Source: Elusimicrobiales bacterium (GTDB taxonomy: Bacteria > Elusimicrobiota > Elusimicrobia > Elusimicrobiales > Elusimicrobiaceae). Taken from it: a DNA stretch of 64,000 nt. The stretch lies in the NCBI GenBank assembly GCA_041651175.1, contig JBAZJT010000012.1, positions 23,115 to 87,114 of the forward strand, read 5' to 3'. The translations under genes were made by a program, and so were the position numbers. Shown here piece by piece: positions 8,352-17,238 of the stretch; position 1 is the first letter of the stretch; each line of letters begins with the position of its first letter. The notes under the pieces were generated by a model. The model was not told the DNA's origin. It ran no database searches and saw only the letters and a program-made list of their open reading frames with translations.

Positions 8352-9511
8352 GACCCCTCCTTGGCGTTGACATCTTCCGCGGCGGAAGCCGCCGGCAGCG
8401 TGAAATTGAACGCGGCGCCTTTGCCGGAGCCTTCGCTTTCCACCCAAATCCTGCCGCTGTGGCTGGTGATTATCTCTTTTGCTATTGAAAGCCCAAGCCC
8501 CAGCCTGCCCTTCTGGGAACTCCCCCCCGGCTCGCCCTGGTAGAAGCTGCGGAACAGCTTTGGCAGCACTACGGGGTCTATCCCCTCGCCGCTGTCGCGC
8601 ACGGAGACGCTGACCTCGTCGGCGCCTGCGGGCTCCACGGTAACCGTTATGGCGCCGCCGCGCGGGGTGTGGCGCACCGCGTTTTCCAGAAGGTTCAGAA
8701 GAACCTGGGTCAGCCGTCTGCGGTCGGCGCAGACCATGACGGATTCCATGCCCGGCAATATATTCTCGTTTACCGAGATGTCTTTCTGGCTGGCGCGGGC
8801 GCGCGGGCCTTCTATAAGCTCGGAAACCATGGTGGCCACCGAGAAATAGTTTTTTTCCAGCCGGAACTTGCCCTGCTCTATGGAGGCCCAGTCCACCAGG
8901 TCGTTTATAAGCCGGGAAATCTGGCTTATACCGTTGACTATGAAGACTATCTTTTTCTGCTGGTCCTCGCTGGGCTTTATGTCGGAAACCAGCATCTCAA
9001 AGCTGATTTGCAAAGTCATCAGCGAATTGGACAGGTCGTGCGAGGACATGGACAGGAACTTGGACTTCATGTCGCTAAGCCGGGTAAGCTCCTCGTTTTT
9101 CTTCTGCAACTCAGCCACCAGGCCGCGTATGTCCTGCTCCAGCCGCAGTTTTTCAAGCGCCTTGCGTATGGCGCGCTTGAGATAGCTGAAATCCACCGGC
9201 TTTATCAGAAAATCGTAGACGGATTCCTGAATGGCGCGCACCGCCGTGTCCAGCGAGGCGTGCGCGGTCATCATCAGAATCTGGCTGTCCTGGTTCAGCC
9301 GCCTTATATCGCGGCTTATGTCTATGCCGGTCTTGTCGGGCAGATTGAAATCCATCAGTATGATTTCAAAAAACTCCGCCGCGACGCAGTTCATCGCCTG
9401 CGCGCCGTTGGCGGCCTGGGTTACCTGATAACCCTCCATCTCCAGCAGATCCTGGAGGGTTTCGCGCAGATGAGCGTCGTCGTCAACTATTAAAATCCTG
9501 GCTTTTGTCAT
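8336..9511 (-). CDS. Receiver-histidine kinase hybrid
   Basis: A 391-residue soluble protein with an N-terminal receiver (ILIVDDD near residue 10, phospho-Asp in LMDFNLPD, Lys in LIKPVD), a coiled-coil linker (about 125-155), a HisKA domain with the H-box SSHDLSNSLM, and an HATPase_c domain with N-box NLLENAVRH and G-boxes DSGEGID and GLGLS. It has no membrane segment. Such kinases receive phosphate or a signal from an upstream kinase rather than sensing directly. It begins 4 bases after the CACHE kinase and overlaps the LuxR-type regulator, so a three-step relay is likely. Confidence 0.9.
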   Translation of the reverse strand: MTKARILIVDDDAHLRETLQDLLEMEGYQVTQAANGAQAMNCVAAEFFEIILMDFNLPDKTGIDISRDIRRLNQDSQILMMTAHASLDTAVRAIQESVYDFLIKPVDFSYLKRAIRKALEKLRLEQDIRGLVAELQKKNEELTRLSDMKSKFLSMSSHDLSNSLMTLQISFEMLVSDIKPSEDQQKKIVFIVNGISQISRLINDLVDWASIEQGKFRLEKNYFSVATMVSELIEGPRARASQKDISVNENILPGMESVMVCADRRRLTQVLLNLLENAVRHTPRGGAITVTVEPAGADEVSVSVRDSGEGIDPVVLPKLFRSFYQGEPGGSSQKGRLGLGLSIAKEIITSHSGRIWVESEGSGKGAAFNFTLPAASAAEDVNAKEGSCPEK

Positions 9512-9515
9512 ATTG

Positions 9516-11390
9516 TTATTGCGGCCTGGCGCACAGCGGCAGATACAGCCGAAATGTCGTGCCCCTGCCCGGCTCGCTTTCAACCTCCACTTGGCCTTTG
9601 TGCCTATCCGCCGCTTTTCTGACCACGGCAAGCCCCAATCCGGTGCCGCGCGCCTTGGTGGTGAAAAACGGCGCGAAAATCTTTTCCAGCACGTCCTGCG
9701 GGATGCCGGGGCCCATATCACTTATGGCGATGACCGCCATGCCGTTTTCGGCGGAGGTGGACACCGCAAGCCTGCCCTGCTGCGGCATAACCTCAACGCC
9801 GTTGCCTATTATATTGCGCACGGCCTGCTTTATCTCCTCCGCGTCTATATTGACCCACAGGTCCTGCGGCGCGAAATTCCGCACAACCTCCACATGCGCC
9901 GGGAACGGATACGATTCAAGCAAATCCGACATATAGCTGTTAAGGGCGACCGGCTTGAGCATCAGGTCGCGCGTGCGGGCAAAGCCCAGTATCTCGTTTA
10001 TGATGCCGTTGGCCTGCTGTATCTCGGACTCTATTATCCCGATGTGCTTGGCCACCTTCGGGTCCAGCCCGGACGCCGCGCCCAGCTTGGTCTTTATGAA
10101 ATAAGTGGAATTGTTGATGACCGCCAGCGGATTGCGTATCTCATGGCCCACGACGGAGGCCATCTGTCCTATGGCGGCAAGCCGCTCCTTCTTGATAAGC
10201 TCGTCCAGCGCGGCCTTCAGCTCCCGCGTGCGGGCCTCCACCCGGGTTTCAAGAGAGCTGTTGAGCTGCTCCATCTCCTCCTTGGCGGACATAAGCTCGG
10301 CTGTTTTAATGCGCAGCGAATCGCTCATCTGGCCGAATGCGCGGCCCAGGTCGCCTATCTCGTCGTTGGGCATCTTTATTTCCGGCAGGTCCTCGAATTT
10401 TCCCTCTCCCAGCATGGCGGCGGCCCGGCGCAATTGCTGTATCGGCAGCACTATGAAATAAGACACCAGATACCCCAGAAACAGCACCACCCCCACCAGC
10501 ACCGCCAGCGCGCGCGCGCTCTTGAACACCAGGGCCGAGGACGTCTTGTCGGCCACCGAGGCCGGCTGCTGCAAATACACCAGCCAGCCCAGCGAACGCA
10601 CCTCGGCATAAGAGCAAAGCACCCGCTCCCCGCCGGCAAGGGTCAGTTCCATCCCCCCCTCCCGCTCGGAATTATGCAGCAACACGTTGGCCACCTCCGG
10701 CGCAAGCTGCGCGCCGGGCTTGAACGCGGTCTCCATATCCGAATGGGCGACAAGGAAGCCGTCCGGCGCGATGATGGCCGCCTGCGATTTGGAGTTTTCA
10801 GGAAATCCGGTTTTCAGAATGCTGCTTATGGCGTTAAGACTCAGCTTGGCCATCAGCACGCCGGCGGGACGGCCCGTGTAGCCGTTGTAAAGCTGGGCCG
10901 CCACAATCATTTCCGGGTACTGGCCCTTGAACCGGCTGAGCGAGCCCATGTAATCGCCCCCGCGCATTGCCGCGGCGAAAAACGGCTCCTTTGAAAAATC
11001 GCGCAGCGGCGTCGTCGACATCTCGGCAAAGCGCGCAACGCGCAGCACCTCATGGCCCGCCTCGTCCGCCACGGCAAGCTCCAGCAGCGCCGCGTGAATT
11101 TGCATAAGCCGGTTCATCACGGCCTGTTTTCCGGCCAGATTCTGCGATTGGAATTCAGACTGCCGCGTGGCATTGACCAGCACGTCGCGGAAGGTGGCGA
11201 CGTAGCTGTAGACCATGTCGGTCAGGCCGGAGGCCAGAGCGCGCTGGTCGTTTAGCAGCGCCTCCTTTACTATATCCTTGCTCTGTGTGAGGGTATAGTA
11301 GCCGACAATGACAAGCGGCCCCAGCGAGACAAGCAGGAGCACGAACAGAAACTTGTAAAACAGCTTTCCGCGGACCGGATATGTTTCCAT
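9516..11390 (-). CDS. Membrane CACHE-HAMP sensor histidine kinase
   Basis: A 624-residue kinase with a transmembrane helix at about 12-34, a periplasmic double-CACHE-like sensor (about 35-300), a second helix (about 303-325), a HAMP domain, a coiled coil, HisKA with H-box GHEIRNPLAV, and HATPase_c with DMGPGIP and GTGLGLAVV. The N-box reads NIIGNGVEV, with Gly in place of the more usual Ala. CACHE domains usually bind small extracellular ligands. A perfect 11-bp hairpin lies immediately upstream of the start and could limit translation. Confidence 0.92.
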   Translation of the reverse strand: METYPVRGKLFYKFLFVLLLVSLGPLVIVGYYTLTQSKDIVKEALLNDQRALASGLTDMVYSYVATFRDVLVNATRQSEFQSQNLAGKQAVMNRLMQIHAALLELAVADEAGHEVLRVARFAEMSTTPLRDFSKEPFFAAAMRGGDYMGSLSRFKGQYPEMIVAAQLYNGYTGRPAGVLMAKLSLNAISSILKTGFPENSKSQAAIIAPDGFLVAHSDMETAFKPGAQLAPEVANVLLHNSEREGGMELTLAGGERVLCSYAEVRSLGWLVYLQQPASVADKTSSALVFKSARALAVLVGVVLFLGYLVSYFIVLPIQQLRRAAAMLGEGKFEDLPEIKMPNDEIGDLGRAFGQMSDSLRIKTAELMSAKEEMEQLNSSLETRVEARTRELKAALDELIKKERLAAIGQMASVVGHEIRNPLAVINNSTYFIKTKLGAASGLDPKVAKHIGIIESEIQQANGIINEILGFARTRDLMLKPVALNSYMSDLLESYPFPAHVEVVRNFAPQDLWVNIDAEEIKQAVRNIIGNGVEVMPQQGRLAVSTSAENGMAVIAISDMGPGIPQDVLEKIFAPFFTTKARGTGLGLAVVRKAADRHKGQVEVESEPGRGTTFRLYLPLCARPQ

Positions 11391-11398
11391 CGTATGCG

Positions 11399-11426
11399 GT
11401 CCGCCCGGCTTTAACGCCGGGCGGAC
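11399..11426 (-). promoter_or_regulatory. Stem-loop directly before the CACHE kinase start
   Basis: GTCCGCCCGGC (11399-11409) and its exact reverse complement (11416-11426) flank a 6-base loop. On the coding strand the stem ends about 8 bases before the ATG at 11390 and takes in the GGGCGG that would be the nearest ribosome-binding sequence. No T-run follows, so it is not a normal terminator. A 5-bp stem with a GTTC loop lies at about 11450-11463. Confidence 0.5.
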
Positions 11427-11469
11427 GTCTTTGCGTCAGCCGACAACACCCGTTCGGGTGCAGAAACCG

Positions 11470-12948
11470 TTATTTTCCGCAACTGCCCGCATTCGCGGCG
11501 GACACAGGCTGTATTTTCTCAAACCCCGGCGTTTTTTTCAACGCCTCCGCCCCGCCTATGACGGAGCGCCCCTCCCACACAAAGGTGGGGGAGCCGTTTA
11601 TATTCATTTCTTTCGCGAGAGCGGCTTCCGCCTCCAGCAGCGGCCTGGCAGAGTCGAAGGCTGTTATTATCCGCTGCGGGTCTATACCGGCGGCAGAAGC
11701 GGCTTTGTCCCAGAGGCTGGAATGGTAATCCTTGTTGCGCTCGGCCAGGTATTTCCAGAATTTGTCCGGATAATCCCTGGCGATGATAAGCTGGCGCAGA
11801 TTCTCCTCCCATTCGGCGGAGCCGTGCATGCTGGAGAATTGCACAACGCCATCCTTGTCTTTCTCCGCATCAAGGATGTAATGCACCTGCACGGTAGTTC
11901 CCTGCGGAAGCAGATTTTTTTCCATCGCATCCATTATGGTCCGCTCGGCCAGCACGCCGTAGGGGCACATGGACATCACATATAAATCAAGCTGCCCCGG
12001 CTTTCTGTCCCTGCCGATAAACACGCCTTCACCCGCGCCGTGGTCGAAAACTATATAGCCTCCGGATTTCCTGGCCATGCCCCGTTCAAGGGCGGATTGA
12101 AAGGCGGTTTCAACCGCCGTGCTGGTCTCAACCGCGTACAGCGGCAGGAAATCCATTTTCAATTCCTTCAGGCCCGGTATTTTACGCGCGTTTTCGTAAA
12201 GCACGGTCGCAAAATTGACCTTCATGCCGGACAGCGCCCTGTTCAGCGAGGCCGAAAATTCCTTGTCCTCCGGCGCGGAAACCGCCCCGCTGGACACGAC
12301 CACCCATACCTTCACCGGCAACGTAGCGGCCTGTTTGGCGGCCTTGGCCTCGTAAAACCTTTCCGCGGCGGGCAGCCGGCGGTTGAACTCGCCGAAAAGC
12401 GAAACCAGCGAATATTCGCCGTCATACCTGCTGCCGGCAATAAGCAACGCCGTGGAAGTTATTTTTCTGCCGGTGACGGATTTGTAGGCCGCCTCCAGCG
12501 CATTTTCGCCCTCCCTGGCGTAGAGGGCTTCAAGTTTTTCCGGATTTATGCCGGCATAGGCGGCGGCTTCCGCCCAGGTGCCGGGGCCGTAGCTGAACAG
12601 TTTGGCGTTCATATAATCCCACACCTGGCCGGGAAAATGCCTGGCCACAACCGCCAGCCGCTTTGAATCCGCGATATCGCTTTCGCCGCGCGGAGAAAAC
12701 CATTTCCCGTCTTTTTTCGCGGCCAGCGGCGTGATTGTCAAGTCCAGCTTCCCGCCCATCCGCTGCTTGAGCGCGCCCATGAACATGAACATCTGCCAGG
12801 TATTCTGGTCCAGCCCGCCCCACACAATTTCAGCGCGCACGACGCTTCCGTTCGTCCCTGCGGCATGGGCCGGTTTGACCGGGGCCTGCGCGGCGGCTGC
12901 GGCGCAGGCAGCGGCGGCGAACACGGCTGCAAAAACCAGTCTTCTCAT
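11470..12948 (-). CDS. Exported DsbA/thioredoxin-fold protein with a single active-site cysteine
   Basis: This 492-residue protein has a signal peptide (MRRLVFAAVFAAAACAAAAAQA). Its C-terminal half (about 320-480) looks like a DsbA/GILT-type thioredoxin fold: LDLYVMSMCPYGVLAE is the active-site strand and helix, and NINGSPTFVW carries the cis-proline. The site reads CPYG, not CxxC, so the second cysteine is absent. The N-terminal half (about 30-310) is not recognised, although LKQRMGGKLDLTITPLA and NPEKLEALY suggest a degenerate second thioredoxin-like copy. Its start overlaps the receiver gene by 4 bases. Thiol-disulfide or chaperone work on the Cys-rich pilins is a possible role. Confidence 0.7.
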   Translation of the reverse strand: MRRLVFAAVFAAAACAAAAAQAPVKPAHAAGTNGSVVRAEIVWGGLDQNTWQMFMFMGALKQRMGGKLDLTITPLAAKKDGKWFSPRGESDIADSKRLAVVARHFPGQVWDYMNAKLFSYGPGTWAEAAAYAGINPEKLEALYAREGENALEAAYKSVTGRKITSTALLIAGSRYDGEYSLVSLFGEFNRRLPAAERFYEAKAAKQAATLPVKVWVVVSSGAVSAPEDKEFSASLNRALSGMKVNFATVLYENARKIPGLKELKMDFLPLYAVETSTAVETAFQSALERGMARKSGGYIVFDHGAGEGVFIGRDRKPGQLDLYVMSMCPYGVLAERTIMDAMEKNLLPQGTTVQVHYILDAEKDKDGVVQFSSMHGSAEWEENLRQLIIARDYPDKFWKYLAERNKDYHSSLWDKAASAAGIDPQRIITAFDSARPLLEAEAALAKEMNINGSPTFVWEGRSVIGGAEALKKTPGFEKIQPVSAANAGSCGK

Positions 12949-13331
12949 TTTTTCTCCTTTTGCGAAAGCAGCCTGCGGATTGCGGCGGCAAGCTCGCGCA
13001 CGTCAAACGGTTTTGTCAGATAATCCCCCGCGCCCAGCGCAAAGCCCTGCTTCTTCTCCTCATCGGTTAGCGAGCGCCCCGTCATCAGTATCACGGAGGC
13101 AGAGGGAACCACTTTTTTTATGCTGGCGCAGAAGGCGAACCCGGTCGCGTCGGGAAGCTGAAAATCCGTCAGCGCGGCGTCCGGCGCGAGATGCGCGGCA
13201 AGCCGTATGCCGTCTGCCGCAGTGCCGGCATGGGCGCAGTTGAACCCCTCCAGCTCCAGCGTCTCGCACAGACCCTCGGCGAAATTGGCGTCGTCGTCCA
13301 CCACAAGCACGATGTTTTTGTTCGTATCCAT
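12945..13331 (-). CDS. Single-domain response regulator
   Basis: A 128-residue stand-alone receiver: VLVVDDD near residue 10, phospho-acceptor Asp in LTDFQLPD, Thr in LMTGRS and Lys in LTKPFD. There is no output domain, so it acts through protein contacts or as a phosphate shuttle. ATG 13331 is chosen because the family starts just before VLVVDDD. It lies between a small membrane protein and the DsbA-like gene in the pilus signalling block. Confidence 0.9.
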   Translation of the reverse strand: MDTNKNIVLVVDDDANFAEGLCETLELEGFNCAHAGTAADGIRLAAHLAPDAALTDFQLPDATGFAFCASIKKVVPSASVILMTGRSLTDEEKKQGFALGAGDYLTKPFDVRELAAAIRRLLSQKEKK

Positions 13332-13366
13332 AAGCAGGCTTGGCGTTGTCCGGGCCGCCGGCCAGA

Positions 13367-13789
13367 TCAGGCCGGGGTGCCGGTCCCGTCCCCGGAGCCG
13401 GAGGCCGCCGCGTTTTGCGAGGCATCCTGCGCCGGCGCGGAATCGTCGCCGGGCCGGCTTTCGGCGGCAGGCGGCTGCGCCGCTTCCGGCGCCTCGGGAG
13501 ATTCCTCCGCCGCCTCCAAATTCAGGCAAAGGCCGCGCAGCCCCAGCGCGGTCAGCAAATTGTATATAAACGCCGCGCCCAGCATCATCGCCAGCACCAG
13601 CAGCATATATATGACGCCGAACGTGCCCGCCGCCGTCAGCCTGGCGCGCAGGCTCATCGGGTCCATAAGCTCGTTGGGGGCGACAAGGAAGGCCAGCGCT
13701 CCGCCGACCAGCCCCATAAGCAGCAGCACCACCGGCACGGGCGACAGCACTATGGATGCCAGCGGCAGGTGTTTTATCTCGTATTTCAT
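13367..13789 (-). CDS. Small two-helix membrane protein
   Basis: A 140-residue protein with hydrophobic segments at about 13-35 and 53-80, then a Pro/Ala/Glu-rich tail of about 45 residues. The end of the second helix and what follows (AAFIYNLLTALGLRGLCLNLE) resemble the YNLLA...GG...LE ending of small DUF3566-like membrane proteins, which is a weak match by eye. The function is unknown. It sits between the HAMP sensor and the receiver, so a part in the same signalling pathway is possible. Confidence 0.6.
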   Translation of the reverse strand: MKYEIKHLPLASIVLSPVPVVLLLMGLVGGALAFLVAPNELMDPMSLRARLTAAGTFGVIYMLLVLAMMLGAAFIYNLLTALGLRGLCLNLEAAEESPEAPEAAQPPAAESRPGDDSAPAQDASQNAAASGSGDGTGTPA

Positions 13790-13870
13790 GTTCTCCTCCT
13801 GAATTTTTCCGCCGTAACGCCGTTTCCGCCGCGGCTGCCCGCCCCGGCGGAAGCGGAACTGCGCAAGCCG

Positions 13871-14977
13871 CTATTTGGACAGCGGCTCGAAAATTATCAG
13901 CGTGCGCTTCAAAGTCCCTTCGGACTGCACCTGAACGGCGCGGACATGGGCCGGCTCTCCCTTGAAGGTAGTGTCGCCTTCAACGGAGGTCTGCGTGGTC
14001 TCCATCGCCATGCCTATAAGTTTTAGAACGTCCTGCTGCTGGCTGTCAACTACATCCAGCAGGTGCAGCTTCTGGCCGGGCACCGCCGACATTTCAAAGT
14101 TGGCATACAGCACGTTGTTGTCCTCGTCCACCACTATGGCGCGGGAGCCTCTTTTGACGGCGGTCGTCAGCACCGCCTGCCACCAGGCCTGCTCGTGCGC
14201 GTGGCGCTGCCGGTCCCGCTCGGTTATGTCGCTTAGCTCCACGCGCACCTTGTCCAGAAACAGCGCCACGGACTCGGCCAGTTCGCCTATTTCGTCGCGG
14301 CGGCGGGCGAATTTGATTTCAAAGCTCTTGGTGGAGATGTTGTCTATGCTGTCGCGCAGCACGGACAGCGGCGTTATCACATAATGGCTTAAAAACAGGT
14401 AAAGCGGAATGCCAAGCAAAAGCAGCACCCCCGCCGCGCCCACTATGTACTTGCGCATGGCGGAGCTTATAATCCGCTCCGACCCTTCGCGCGAAACCAG
14501 CAGATCCAGCACGCCGATTATCACGTTTTCGCGCGCGCGCAGCGGAATTGCTATCTCGTAAAACGGCTGCCCGCGCACCAGATACACTTTCGGATTGCCC
14601 GAATAATACGCCTGCGAAACGGCGTTGGTTGCCAGCCCTATCTCCTTTTCATAATCATCCAGCATCATGCCTATGTATTTGGCATGCTTGTGCCAGCGTA
14701 TGGAGCCTGCGCCGCTGATATAGATTATCTCGGCGATGCGGTTGTCGTTGCGGAACCAGTTCATCACGTCGTACTCGTCCAGCGTGATGACGCGCGGGCT
14801 GCGTATGAGCCCGGCGGTAAGATCCGCCGTCTTGAGGCGCGCCATCTCTATAACGTCGTTTTTGAGTTTTTCGTCAAAAGTCCACTTGAAGAGGTTGTAA
14901 TAGAACACCCCTCCAAGCACCATCACATAAATGCCCACCAGCCCGAACCATACGAACCATTTCGCGGAAAGCTTCAT
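13871..14977 (-). CDS. Membrane sensor with HAMP domain and no kinase domain
   Basis: A 368-residue protein with transmembrane helices at about 8-28 and 180-200 flanking a periplasmic sensor domain. A HAMP domain (VITPLSVLRDSIDNISTKSFEIKF) follows, then a short coiled coil and a PAS-like C-terminal region (GSRAIVVDEDNNVLYANFEM). No HisKA, HATPase or methyl-accepting segment is present, so it must signal through partners, perhaps the stand-alone receiver or the kinases downstream. It begins 8 bases after the TPR protein ends. Confidence 0.8.
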   Translation of the reverse strand: MKLSAKWFVWFGLVGIYVMVLGGVFYYNLFKWTFDEKLKNDVIEMARLKTADLTAGLIRSPRVITLDEYDVMNWFRNDNRIAEIIYISGAGSIRWHKHAKYIGMMLDDYEKEIGLATNAVSQAYYSGNPKVYLVRGQPFYEIAIPLRARENVIIGVLDLLVSREGSERIISSAMRKYIVGAAGVLLLLGIPLYLFLSHYVITPLSVLRDSIDNISTKSFEIKFARRRDEIGELAESVALFLDKVRVELSDITERDRQRHAHEQAWWQAVLTTAVKRGSRAIVVDEDNNVLYANFEMSAVPGQKLHLLDVVDSQQQDVLKLIGMAMETTQTSVEGDTTFKGEPAHVRAVQVQSEGTLKRTLIIFEPLSK

Positions 14978-14985
14978 TTATGCAC

Positions 14986-16332
14986 CTATTGCCCGCCGCC
15001 GTACATCTGGTCCACGCGCTTGAGACCGGCGTCCGCGTCGGAACTGCCGGGATCCAGTTGCTTGGCCAGCGTCCATTCGTTGCGGGCCTTCTCGTAATCG
15101 CCGTCCTGGAAAAATTTCAGGCCGTTCTGGAAATGCTGGGAGGAGGCGCGCCTGTTCTCCTCGCTTACGCCCCCGGCCGGGCCACCCGTCTTTTCCACTC
15201 CGGCGGCGTTTTCTCCCAGTTGTCCGGCAATATCCTGCTTGGCGACCTCTTCCGCTTCCTTACGCTCGCGTTCGGCGGCCTCCTCGGCGTCGCGCTTGGC
15301 CTTTTCGGCCTTTTCCCTGCGGTACTCTTCCTCACGCTGCATCTGCTCCCTGGCGCGGGCTATAAGCTGCCCCACATAGGCCGAATCATAACCCCAGTCC
15401 CTGGCCTTGCCCCAGCTGCCGATGGCGCGAGTGTAAAGCCGCGCGGCGTAGAACTTCCTGCCCTCGTCCACATATGTTCCGGAAATCCCGTCGCGCACCT
15501 GGGCCACCAGCTTCTGGGCGCGGCCGTCGCCCGGGGAATAATCAAGCACGGTTTTGAGCGTGGCATAAGATTCCAGGTATTTGCCCTTGCCGTAAAGCTC
15601 CAGCGCGGCTTTGAACCTGGTGTCGGCCATCTGGCGGCGCAGCTCGCTTTCGGCCCAGGCTATGCGGGGGGGCAGGCTTCCGTCGTCCGAATCCATAAGC
15701 AACGCGTTATACCAGTGGTTCAGGGCGCAACGCATGTCGCCGCGCTGGTAGCACTGCTGGCCGCGCGCCACATAATCCGCCGCGATTTCCCCGCGAATCT
15801 GACGAAGGAATTCCAGCGCCTTCTTGTCCCCGGGGGACAGCTTGAGCAGTTCCTCCAGCTTGTTGGCGGCCTCCACCTTTCTGCCGGATTCGTGGAGTGC
15901 CGTGGCCTCGTCCATCCTGGCTTTAATCAGCGCGCGTCTGGCCGCCGCCGTGCCTACGGGGCCGATAACAGTGCAGGCCTGCGCAAGCACCTGGGCATCG
16001 GTGTAGGAAGGATCTATGGCGGCGATTTTGCCCGCCAGTTCCTGCGCCCGCGCACAGTCGCCACGGCGGTAATACTCCAGCGCGTCGGCATAAATGCCTT
16101 CCAGCATTTTACGCTGTATCTTCTGCTTCTCCAGCTGAACCGTGGTGAGAAACTGCCTCTTTTCCTCAAGTCCCGACACCGAGCCAAGCCCCAGCTTGCT
16201 AAGCCCCAGAAACAACCCCTCCATGCTGGTAGCGCCGCCGGACGCGGGCGCGGAGGCGCGCGCGCAAACGGCAACCGCCGCCGTGGCGGCGGCGGCAATC
16301 AGCACAGCGCGCGCGAAGCGGGGAAAACCCAT
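14986..16332 (-). CDS. Exported TPR protein of the Tad locus
   Basis: A 448-residue protein with an N-terminal signal peptide (to about residue 28). TPR-like helical repeats follow at about 70-300 (ALEYYRRGDCARAQELAGKI, ALELYGKGKYLESYATLKTV), then a charged Glu/Lys/Arg coiled coil at about 310-355 and one more TPR near the end (NGLKFFQDGDYEKARNEWTLA). TadD-type TPR proteins assist secretin and pilus assembly at the envelope, and its place just after TadC supports a similar job. It carries no lipobox that I can see. Confidence 0.75.
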   Translation of the reverse strand: MGFPRFARAVLIAAAATAAVAVCARASAPASGGATSMEGLFLGLSKLGLGSVSGLEEKRQFLTTVQLEKQKIQRKMLEGIYADALEYYRRGDCARAQELAGKIAAIDPSYTDAQVLAQACTVIGPVGTAAARRALIKARMDEATALHESGRKVEAANKLEELLKLSPGDKKALEFLRQIRGEIAADYVARGQQCYQRGDMRCALNHWYNALLMDSDDGSLPPRIAWAESELRRQMADTRFKAALELYGKGKYLESYATLKTVLDYSPGDGRAQKLVAQVRDGISGTYVDEGRKFYAARLYTRAIGSWGKARDWGYDSAYVGQLIARAREQMQREEEYRREKAEKAKRDAEEAAERERKEAEEVAKQDIAGQLGENAAGVEKTGGPAGGVSEENRRASSQHFQNGLKFFQDGDYEKARNEWTLAKQLDPGSSDADAGLKRVDQMYGGGQ

Positions 16333-16335
16333 ATA

Positions 16336-17235
16336 TTAAAACGGCATTCCTCCCTTTAGCAGATCGCTTACCATGGGCGCGAGCATGAGTATAAACACCG
16401 TCGGAAATATGAACACGAAAAGCGGAATTAACATCTTTGTGGAAGCCTGCGCCGCCAGCCGCTCGGCGCGGTTGATGCGCCGGAAGCGCATGTCGGACGA
16501 GAAATTGCGCATCAGGTCCACCAGGCTGGTGCCCAGCTCGTCGGACTGTATGATGAGGCCCACGAAAGAGCGCACTTCCTGCAGCCCGGTGCGCAGCGCC
16601 ATGCGCCGCAGCGCCTCCCGGCGGGAACGGCCCAGTTGCACCTCGTGCAGCATCATCTCCACCTCAAATTCAAGCGCGGTCCTGACGGGTGTGGTTTTTA
16701 TAATCCTCTCAAAAGCGGTCATGTAGTCTATGCCGGCTTCTATGATAAGGGCCGCCAGATCCACCAGCGTCGGGAAGTTGCCCAGAATCTCCTCCTGGCG
16801 CTTCTGAATCCTGCCAAGAAATATCAGGTCCGGGAACATGAATCCCAGCGGCGCCAGGGCGATAAAATAGGCCGAGCCGGTTATAAGCACCGCCACCGTC
16901 GGCACCACCACCCCCACAATTTCCTTGAGGTGCAGCATTTGCAGCGCGTCCGGCTTGGTGGGGCTGCCCAGCAGCATGTGCATGGTTTCCAGCTTGGTCT
17001 GCATGCCCATGCGCTTTGCCAGGAACAGGTCTATCTTGTCCAGCATTCCGCCGTCGGGATCCAGCTTGTCAAAGACGGAGGTGCCTTTTACGGCTTTTTC
17101 CTTGACCAGGTCGCTAAGCGACGCCTCGTCCTTGGGCGGCGGCGCGAAAAAACGCTGCACCAGCACGAAAACCGCCATCGTGCTGATAACCGCCAGCACC
17201 AGCATCACCACATATGCCGCGTCAAGCTGCCCCAT
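16336..17235 (-). CDS. tadC: Tad pilus inner-membrane platform protein TadC
   Basis: A 299-residue T2SSF-family protein. An N-terminal helix (7-27) precedes a cytoplasmic region, then two central helices (about 115-150), the conserved T2SSF core (FPTLVDLAALIIEAGIDYMTAF, then RRMALRTGLQEVRSFVGLII) and a C-terminal helix. It pairs with TadB, which ends 3 bases upstream, to form the inner-membrane base on which the TadA ATPase works. Confidence 0.9.
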   Translation of the reverse strand: MGQLDAAYVVMLVLAVISTMAVFVLVQRFFAPPPKDEASLSDLVKEKAVKGTSVFDKLDPDGGMLDKIDLFLAKRMGMQTKLETMHMLLGSPTKPDALQMLHLKEIVGVVVPTVAVLITGSAYFIALAPLGFMFPDLIFLGRIQKRQEEILGNFPTLVDLAALIIEAGIDYMTAFERIIKTTPVRTALEFEVEMMLHEVQLGRSRREALRRMALRTGLQEVRSFVGLIIQSDELGTSLVDLMRNFSSDMRFRRINRAERLAAQASTKMLIPLFVFIFPTVFILMLAPMVSDLLKGGMPF

Positions 17236-17238
17236 GAT

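Noticed and set aside
14980..16359. 459-codon plus-strand open frame
   Set aside because: Antisense to the TPR protein gene, with composition of a GC-rich shadow and no motif.
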